From: an uncultured Aquabacterium sp.
GTDB lineage: Bacteria > Pseudomonadota > Gammaproteobacteria > Burkholderiales > Burkholderiaceae_C
Assembly: GCA_937923225.1 (NCBI GenBank)
Contig: CALAKR010000210.1
Span: 1-10,343, forward strand
Length of the DNA stretch: 10,343 bases
Reading direction: 5' to 3'
The notes beneath the pieces were generated by a model. That model saw only the letters and a program-made list of their open reading frames with translations, was not told where the DNA came from and searched no databases. How positions within the stretch are numbered: the stretch's first letter is position 1; the number at the start of each line of letters is the position of its first letter. This document shows, in pieces, positions 6,378-10,343 of the stretch. The translations under genes and the position numbers were made by a program.

Positions 6378-7271
6378 TCACCGGACGCCCATGGCCGTGC
6401 GCATCAACTCGCTGGCCTCGATCGGGTCACGGTTGAGGTTGAAGGCAGCCAGCCATTGCTCGTAACCAGGCTGGTCTTCTTCCTGCCAAGGGTGGAACTT
6501 GCGGCCGTAGTACGGGAAATAGGGCTTGATCAGAGGCGTCAGCAGGCCACGCGGGCCCATCGCCCACAGGGTGCCCTTGATGATCATCTTGCGGCGCTCC
6601 CACCACGAGAAACCATCAGCCTCGAGCAGTTGATTGAGGAAGCGCTGGATCACCACCGGGAAGATGATGGTGGTTTCGAGCATGGCCAGCACGCGGGTGA
6701 AGTAGCTCACCTTGGCGTAGTCCTGCATCACGTCGTAGGCCACGCCCTTGTGCTCGACCTCTTCGATGGCATGCCACGAGTACATGGCGCGCACGCGGTG
6801 GTCGGCATCGCGCAGCACGTCGCGCTTGTCGAACAGGCTGTGGGCGCCGATGGAGGTGAAGTGCTCCAGCGCGCAGGTGATGGCCAGCGTGTACTCACGG
6901 CTGCGCGAGCCGCGGTACTTCACGAAGAGCAGGTCTTCCAGCCACTTCATCATGCTGTCGACGTCGATGCCCTGGGCGCGCAGCCGGTCGTTGTACTGGT
7001 TGTGCACCATGCTGTGCTGGGCTTCCTGGCGGTTGAAGCCCTTGATCTCGTCGAGCAGCTTGGGATCGCTGATGCGATCGCGGTAGTCACGCACGCAGGT
7101 CATGAAGAAGCGCTCGCCCGGCGGGAAGATCAGCGACAGCGCGTCAAACAGGCGCGTCTTGTAAGGGTCGCCGCCGAACCAGTATTTCGGGATGTCTGGT
7201 GCGTCAAGATGGAAATTCAGGCGCTCACGCGGCACGATCGGATGCTGCCCGGATTGCTCAGGTGTGGCCAT
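6378..7271 (-). CDS. PF10118/COG3687 'metal-dependent hydrolase', ferritin-like di-iron protein (copy A)
   Basis: A 297-residue protein of the family annotated as predicted metal-dependent hydrolase. The residues look like a four-helix di-iron site: Glu53 in FPPGERFF, Glu83 and His86 in NRQEAQHSMVH, Glu136 in ALEHFT, and Glu171 with His174 in WHAIEEVEHKGVAYD. That is E-x29-E-x2-H repeated as E-x34-E-x2-H, as in ferritin-like oxygenases. A hydrophobic stretch near 200-220 could associate with membrane. The C-terminus shares HPWQEEDQPGYEQWLAAFN with the other copies. The frame extends upstream, but the Met at 7271 aligns with the paralogues and has AGAG about 8 bases before it. It is the most divergent of the three copies. 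Substrate and reaction are unknown; hydrolase is only the inherited name. Confidence 0.85.
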   Translation of the reverse strand: MATPEQSGQHPIVPRERLNFHLDAPDIPKYWFGGDPYKTRLFDALSLIFPPGERFFMTCVRDYRDRISDPKLLDEIKGFNRQEAQHSMVHNQYNDRLRAQGIDVDSMMKWLEDLLFVKYRGSRSREYTLAITCALEHFTSIGAHSLFDKRDVLRDADHRVRAMYSWHAIEEVEHKGVAYDVMQDYAKVSYFTRVLAMLETTIIFPVVIQRFLNQLLEADGFSWWERRKMIIKGTLWAMGPRGLLTPLIKPYFPYYGRKFHPWQEEDQPGYEQWLAAFNLNRDPIEASELMRTAMGVR

Positions 7272-7297
7272 GGATGTCTCTTCGGTACTCTTGTTTG

Positions 7298-7371
7298 ACG
7301 ATGGCTTGACTGTAGAAAAACTCACCCGCGCGCCACAGGATGGGCGATGACAGCAGGGATGCCAGAGCGAC
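7298..7371 (-). promoter_or_regulatory. Activator-type promoter of di-iron gene A (copy 1 of shared element)
   Basis: Read on the minus strand: GTCG-N8-TCCC then TGTCATCGCCCATCCTGT (7371-7335), 20 bases, TACAGT (7314-7309) as -10, 5 bases, and CATCGT with predicted +1 near 7302. The -35 position reads TGTGGC, a poor match, and lies over the end of the proximal box, which suggests a class II activator. The same elements at the same spacing precede the two paralogues. Confidence 0.7.
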
Positions 7372-7405
7372 AGGCAGCACCTAGTGTTTTCCCGCAAATT
7401 GACAC

Positions 7406-7426
7406 AAAAAAGGCCCCGAAGGGCCT
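7406..7426 (-). terminator. Intrinsic terminator of di-iron gene B
   Basis: On the minus strand: AGGCCC, loop TTCG, GGGCCT, then a run of T. It lies 33-53 bases beyond the stop of copy B and 35 bases before the promoter boxes of copy A, separating the two units. Confidence 0.85.
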
Positions 7427-7458
7427 GTGATGCATGGAGAAAACGTAAGGGGTGCGTG

Positions 7459-8364
7459 TCAGGCCAGGGCCATGGCGGCGCGGGTCTGCTCGCTGGCCTT
7501 GATCGGATCGCCGCTGGCGTTGAAGGCCGCCAGCCAGTGCTCGTAGCCGGGCTGTTCGGTTTCCTGCCAGGGGTGGTAGCCGGGCTTGTAGTACGTCCAG
7601 TAGTGCTTGAGCATGGGCTGCAGCAAGCCGCCCGGCTTGAACAGCCACCACAGGCCTTTGCGCATCAGGTTCATGCGCTGCCAGAAGGTAAATCCGTCGT
7701 GGATGAACAGCTGCCGCTGGATCACGAAGATGGTCCGCGGGAACATGAAGCTGGCATGCACCAGAGCCCAGACACGCTTGAGGTAGCCCACCTTGGCATA
7801 GTCTTCCATCACGTCGTAGGCCACGCCCTTGTGCTCGACCTCTTCGATGGCATGCCACGAGTACATGGCGCGCACGTTGGGGTGCGCCTCCTTCATCACG
7901 TCGCGCTTGTCGAACAGGCTGTGCGCGATGATGGACGTGAAGTGCTCCAGCGCCGAGGTGGCGGCCAGGTTGTAGCCCTTGCTGTACTTACTGCGGTATT
8001 CCTTGTTGAGCAGCTTGTCGACGTAGCCCGTGAGCTTGTCGACATCGACGCCTTGGCGGCGCAGGCGATCGTTGTCCTGGCGGTGCACCATGCTGTGCTG
8101 GGCTTCCTGGCGGTTGAAGTCCTTGATGTCCTGCAGCAGCTTGGGGTCGGCGATCTGGTCGCGGAAATCACGCACGCAGTTCATGAAGTACTTCTCGCCC
8201 GGCGGGAAGATCAGCGACAGCGCATCCCAGAAACGGCTCTGGAAGGCGTCACCGCCCATCCAGTACTTGGGGATGCTGGGATCGTCCAGATTGAACTGGA
8301 GCTTCTCGCGCGGCACGATGGGGTGCACGGCGGGCGATGAGGCGTTCGTATTTTGTGTTGTCAT
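7459..8364 (-). CDS. PF10118/COG3687 'metal-dependent hydrolase', ferritin-like di-iron protein (copy B)
   Basis: A 301-residue paralogue of the genes on either side. Candidate metal ligands are Glu57 (FPPGEKYF), Glu87 and His90 (NRQEAQHSMVH), Glu140 (ALEHFT), and Glu175 with His178 (WHAIEEVEHKGVAYD). The N-terminus is a short Ser/Thr/Asn-rich tail before HPIVPREKLQFNLDDPSIPKYW, with no signal peptide, so a cytoplasmic location is expected. The ATG at 8364 is chosen because AGAGGAG lies 6 bases before it; the ATG at 8370 directly abuts that site. It is very close to copy C: one 62-base stretch (7557-7618) is identical to 8624-8685. It has its own promoter and terminator. The reaction is unknown; an oxygenase or oxidase is as plausible as a hydrolase. 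Confidence 0.87.
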   Translation of the reverse strand: MTTQNTNASSPAVHPIVPREKLQFNLDDPSIPKYWMGGDAFQSRFWDALSLIFPPGEKYFMNCVRDFRDQIADPKLLQDIKDFNRQEAQHSMVHRQDNDRLRRQGVDVDKLTGYVDKLLNKEYRSKYSKGYNLAATSALEHFTSIIAHSLFDKRDVMKEAHPNVRAMYSWHAIEEVEHKGVAYDVMEDYAKVGYLKRVWALVHASFMFPRTIFVIQRQLFIHDGFTFWQRMNLMRKGLWWLFKPGGLLQPMLKHYWTYYKPGYHPWQETEQPGYEHWLAAFNASGDPIKASEQTRAAMALA

Positions 8365-8392
8365 CGTCATCTCCTCTGCGGAACCTCGGAAC

Positions 8393-8466
8393 ACGATGAC
8401 CGCACTGTAGGCAGGCAGCAGCCCGCCTCACAGGATGCGAGATGACAGGTAGGAATCGGCGCCGAC
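8393..8466 (-). promoter_or_regulatory. Activator-type promoter of di-iron gene B (copy 2 of shared element)
   Basis: Minus strand: GTCG-N9-TCCT then TGTCATCTCGCATCCTGT (8466-8430), 20 bases, TACAGT (8409-8404), 5 bases, CATCGT with predicted +1 near 8397. The -35 position is TGTGAG, so an activator is probably needed. The predicted leader is about 33 bases and carries the strong AGAGGAG ribosome-binding site. Confidence 0.7.
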
Positions 8467-8479
8467 AAATGCAGTAATG

Positions 8480-8502
8480 AAAAAAGGCCCCGAAGGGCCT
8501 TT
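8480..8502 (-). terminator. Intrinsic terminator of di-iron gene C
   Basis: On the minus strand: AAAGGCCC, loop TTCG, GGGCCTTT followed by further T. This 8-bp stem sits 24-46 bases past the stop of copy C and just upstream of the promoter boxes of copy B. Confidence 0.88.
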
Positions 8503-8525
8503 GTGCATCCGGGAAGCAGAGGGGA

Positions 8526-9428
8526 TCAGACCAGCGCCATCGCCACGCGCGTTTCTTCGCTGGCCTTGACCGGATCGCCGCTGGCATTGAAGGCGGCCAG
8601 CCACTGCTCGTAGCCGGGCTGCTCGGTTTCCTGCCAGGGGTGGTAGCCGGGCTTGTAGTACGTCCAGTAGTGCTTGAGCATGGGCGCCAGCATGCCGCCG
8701 GGCTTGAGCAGCCACCACAGGCCGCCGCGGAACAGCTTGATCCGCTCCCACTTCGAGTAGCCATCATGGGCCAGCAGTTGCTGGCCGATCGTGTAGATGA
8801 TCTTGGGGAACAGGTAGGTGGCGTGCACCAGGGCGATGGTGCGCTTGAAGTAGCCCACCTTGGCGTAGTCGACCATCACGTCGTAGGCCACGGCCTTGTG
8901 CTCCACCTCCTCGATGGCGTGCCACGAGTACATGGCGCGCACATTGGGGTGGGCTTCCTTCATGATGTCGCGCTTGTCGAACAGGCTGTGCGCGATGATG
9001 GACGTGAAGTGCTCCAGCGCCGAGGTGATGGCCAGGTTGTAGCCCTTGGTGTACTTGGCGCGGAAGCCCTTGTTGAGCATGTCGTCGACATAGGCGGTGT
9101 GCTTGTCGACATCCACACCCTGGCGGCGCAGGCGATCATTGTCCTGGCGGTGCACCATGCTGTGCTGGGCTTCCTGGCGGTTGAAGTCCTTGATGTCCTG
9201 CAGCAGCTTCGGATCCTGGATCTGGTCCCGGAAATCGCGCACGCAGTTCATGAAGTACTTCTCACCTGGCGGGAAAGTGAGCGACAGGGCATCCCAGAAG
9301 CGGCTCTGGAAGGCGTCGCCGCCCACCCAGTGCTTGGGAATGCTGGGATCGTCCAGATTGAACTGGAGTTTCTCGCGCGGCACGATGGGGTGCACGCCGG
9401 TGAAGGGGGTGTTCGAACTGCTGCTCAT
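8526..9428 (-). CDS. PF10118/COG3687 'metal-dependent hydrolase', ferritin-like di-iron protein (copy C)
   Basis: A 300-residue protein and the first of the tandem set in the direction of transcription. The ligand pattern is conserved: Glu56 (FPPGEKYF), Glu86 and His89 (NRQEAQHSMVH), Glu139 (ALEHFT), Glu174 with His177 (WHAIEEVEHKAVAYD). It is nearly identical to copy B through the middle and C-terminus (HYWTYYKPGYHPWQETEQPGYE region), differing mainly in the N-terminal tail and in residues after about 185. The frame is open to 9533 upstream, but the ATG at 9428 is preceded by AGAGGAG at 6 bases exactly as in copy B, and the extra upstream codons overlap the promoter. As for its siblings, the substrate is unknown. 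Confidence 0.87.
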   Translation of the reverse strand: MSSSSNTPFTGVHPIVPREKLQFNLDDPSIPKHWVGGDAFQSRFWDALSLTFPPGEKYFMNCVRDFRDQIQDPKLLQDIKDFNRQEAQHSMVHRQDNDRLRRQGVDVDKHTAYVDDMLNKGFRAKYTKGYNLAITSALEHFTSIIAHSLFDKRDIMKEAHPNVRAMYSWHAIEEVEHKAVAYDVMVDYAKVGYFKRTIALVHATYLFPKIIYTIGQQLLAHDGYSKWERIKLFRGGLWWLLKPGGMLAPMLKHYWTYYKPGYHPWQETEQPGYEQWLAAFNASGDPVKASEETRVAMALV

Positions 9429-9441
9429 CGTCATCTCCTCT

Positions 9442-9459
9442 GTGGTTCTTCGGAACCAC
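9442..9459 (-). promoter_or_regulatory. 5'-leader hairpin upstream of the copy C ribosome-binding site
   Basis: Minus strand GTGGTTC-CGAA-GAACCAC forms a perfect 7-bp stem with a tetraloop right at the predicted 5' end of the copy C mRNA and immediately before AGAGGAG. Copy B has related sequence at this place but no comparable stem, so this is probably an mRNA-stabilising 5' hairpin rather than a shared regulator. Confidence 0.4.
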
Positions 9460-9531
9460 GATGACCCAACTTTAGATGGGGCTTTCCCAAAACGACAGGA
9501 TACAGAGTGACATGAGGGAATCGGTGCTGAC
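9458..9531 (-). promoter_or_regulatory. Activator-type promoter of di-iron gene C (copy 3 of shared element)
   Basis: Minus strand: GTCA-N8-TCCC then TGTCACTCTGTATCCTGT (9531-9495), 20 bases, TAAAGT (9474-9469), 5 bases, CATCGT with predicted +1 near 9462. The -35 position is TGTCGT. The 20-base spacer shares little sequence with the other two copies, while the flanking elements are kept, which points to selection on the elements. Positions 9532-9596, between this promoter and the alaS terminator, show nothing I can name. Confidence 0.7.
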
Positions 9532-9596
9532 ATTAAATGACCAGCATAAAACCTCGGTTCGCAAGTTAACGCACATGCATTGCTACGTCAGGCGCG

Positions 9597-9620
9597 AAAA
9601 AGGCTCCCGAAGGAGCCTTT
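9597..9620 (-). terminator. Intrinsic terminator of alaS
   Basis: On the minus strand: AAAGGCTCC, loop TTCG, GGAGCCTTT, then TT. The 9-bp stem begins 25 bases past the alaS stop and isolates alaS from the di-iron cluster. Confidence 0.9.
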
Positions 9621-9645
9621 GAAGGGACGGTGCGTGTGGCGCAGC

Positions 9646-10343
9646 TCAGAGACGCTCGGCCACCCAGGACTGCACGCTGTCCAGCGCCTTGGGCAGGCCC
9701 GAGGCATCGGTGCCGCCGGCCATGGCCATGTCGGGCTTGCCGCCGCCCTTGCCGCCCACCTGCTGGGCCACGAAGTTGACCAGTTCGCCGGCTTTGACCT
9801 TGCCAATGCTGTCAGCCGTCACGCCGGCAGCGATCTGCACCTTGCCACCCTCGACCGCCGCCAGCACGATGGCTGCCGTCTTGAGCTTGTCCTTGAGCTT
9901 GTCCATGGTGTCGCGCAGGGTCTTGGCATCGGCGCCTTCCAGCGTGGCGGCCAGGACCTTGAGGCCCTTCACGTCGACCGCCTTGGACATCAGTTCATCA
10001 CCCTGGCTGGAGGCCAGCTTGCCTTTGAGGGCGGCGATTTCCTTTTCCAGCGCGCGGATCTGATCCTGTGCGGCGGCCACGCGGGCCGGCACCTCGGCAG
10101 GCGCGGCCTTGAGCAGCGCGGCCAGGCCCTTGACGGTGCCTTCCAGGCCCTGGGTGTAACTCAGGGCATTGGCGCCTGTGACCGCCTCGACGCGGCGCAC
10201 GCCGGCGGCCACGCCACCTTCAGCCACGATCTTGAACAGGCCGATGTCACCGGTGCGGCGCACGTGGGTGCCGCCGCACAGTTCCTTGGAGGTGCCGATG
10301 CTCAGCACACGGACCTCGTCACCGTACTTCTCGCCGAACAGCA
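9646..10343 (-). CDS. alaS: Alanyl-tRNA synthetase, C-terminal part (5' end outside window)
   Basis: Charges tRNA-Ala with alanine. The last 231 residues are visible and the frame continues past the right edge, so the aminoacylation domain is not in view. The fragment begins in the editing domain with [11 protein letters not shown] and the zinc-site motif [15 protein letters not shown], where Cys and His correspond to E. coli Cys666 and His670 that help clear mischarged Ser/Gly. A coiled segment (about [20 protein letters not shown]) follows, then the DHHA1-type C-Ala domain with the glycine-rich [15 protein letters not shown] near the end. The C-terminus [10 protein letters not shown] is intact and a terminator follows. 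Confidence 0.96.
   Translation of the reverse strand, partial: LFGEKYGDEVRVLSIGTSKELCGGTHVRRTGDIGLFKIVAEGGVAAGVRRVEAVTGANALSYTQGLEGTVKGLAALLKAAPAEVPARVAAAQDQIRALEKEIAALKGKLASSQGDELMSKAVDVKGLKVLAATLEGADAKTLRDTMDKLKDKLKTAAIVLAAVEGGKVQIAAGVTADSIGKVKAGELVNFVAQQVGGKGGGKPDMAMAGGTDASGLPKALDSVQSWVAERL

Noticed and set aside
7298..7371. Sigma-54 promoter before the di-iron genes
   Set aside because: No GG-N10-GC element at the -24/-12 positions is shared by the three copies; the conserved TAMAGT with activator boxes fits a sigma-70 class II promoter better.
6369..9464. Three plus-strand open frames opposite the di-iron genes, similar to each other
   Set aside because: Their mutual similarity is explained by the minus-strand paralogues. 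Their products carry the same His/Val/Leu-rich antisense composition and no independent start signals.
9430..9465. Outer stem GTCATC/GATGAC in the leaders of copies B and C that would trap the ribosome-binding site (RNA thermometer-like)
   Set aside because: The predicted +1 falls inside GTCATC, so the 5' strand of this stem would mostly be missing from the mRNA. The sequence is better explained as part of the conserved promoter start region.

Overview
The window looks like a chromosomal segment of a GC-rich betaproteobacterium, most likely order Burkholderiales (Comamonadaceae or a close relative). This rests on the strong G/C third-position bias, the character of the housekeeping proteins (AlaS, CoaBC, Dut, a SlyD-like FKBP, a ribosomal oxygenase), and the alanine-rich small lipoprotein. 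I see no insertion sequence, phage gene, tRNA, rRNA or CRISPR array. No gene-free stretch exceeds 300 bases; the longest are about 190-348 and 7272-7458, and both contain signals described below.

Layout. Positions 1-189: the start of an alanine-rich lipoprotein gene that runs off the left edge (minus strand). Positions 349-2157: an unidentified 172-aa protein downstream of roxA, a JmjC/cupin ribosomal oxygenase (both minus). Positions 2193-2744: a SlyD-like FKBP-type prolyl isomerase, the only gene on the plus strand, divergent from roxA with a gap of only 35 bases. Positions 2777-6259: a tightly packed minus-strand row reading araC-family regulator, beta-carbonic anhydrase, coaBC, dut. Positions 6378-9428: three tandem minus-strand paralogues of the PF10118/COG3687 'predicted metal-dependent hydrolase' family, whose visible motifs are those of a ferritin-like di-iron protein. 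Positions 9646-10343: the 3' part of alaS (minus).

The most interesting part is the tandem di-iron cluster next to the AraC-type regulator. Each paralogue is its own transcription unit. Each is preceded by the same promoter architecture at exactly the same spacing: two imperfect GTCR-N7/8-TCCY boxes ending in TGTCA-N6-ATCCTGT, then 20 unconserved bases, a TAMAGT -10 element, 5 bases, and CATCGT around the predicted start point. There is no good -35, and the proximal box overlaps where the -35 would be, as expected for a class II activator site. The middle and distal copies also end in intrinsic terminators with a TTCG loop. I infer a local regulon in which the downstream AraC-family protein (or another activator) switches on all three di-iron proteins. 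Their substrate cannot be read from the sequence. The region upstream of araC holds its own inverted and direct repeats, and a terminator-like hairpin that ends just before the araC start codon.
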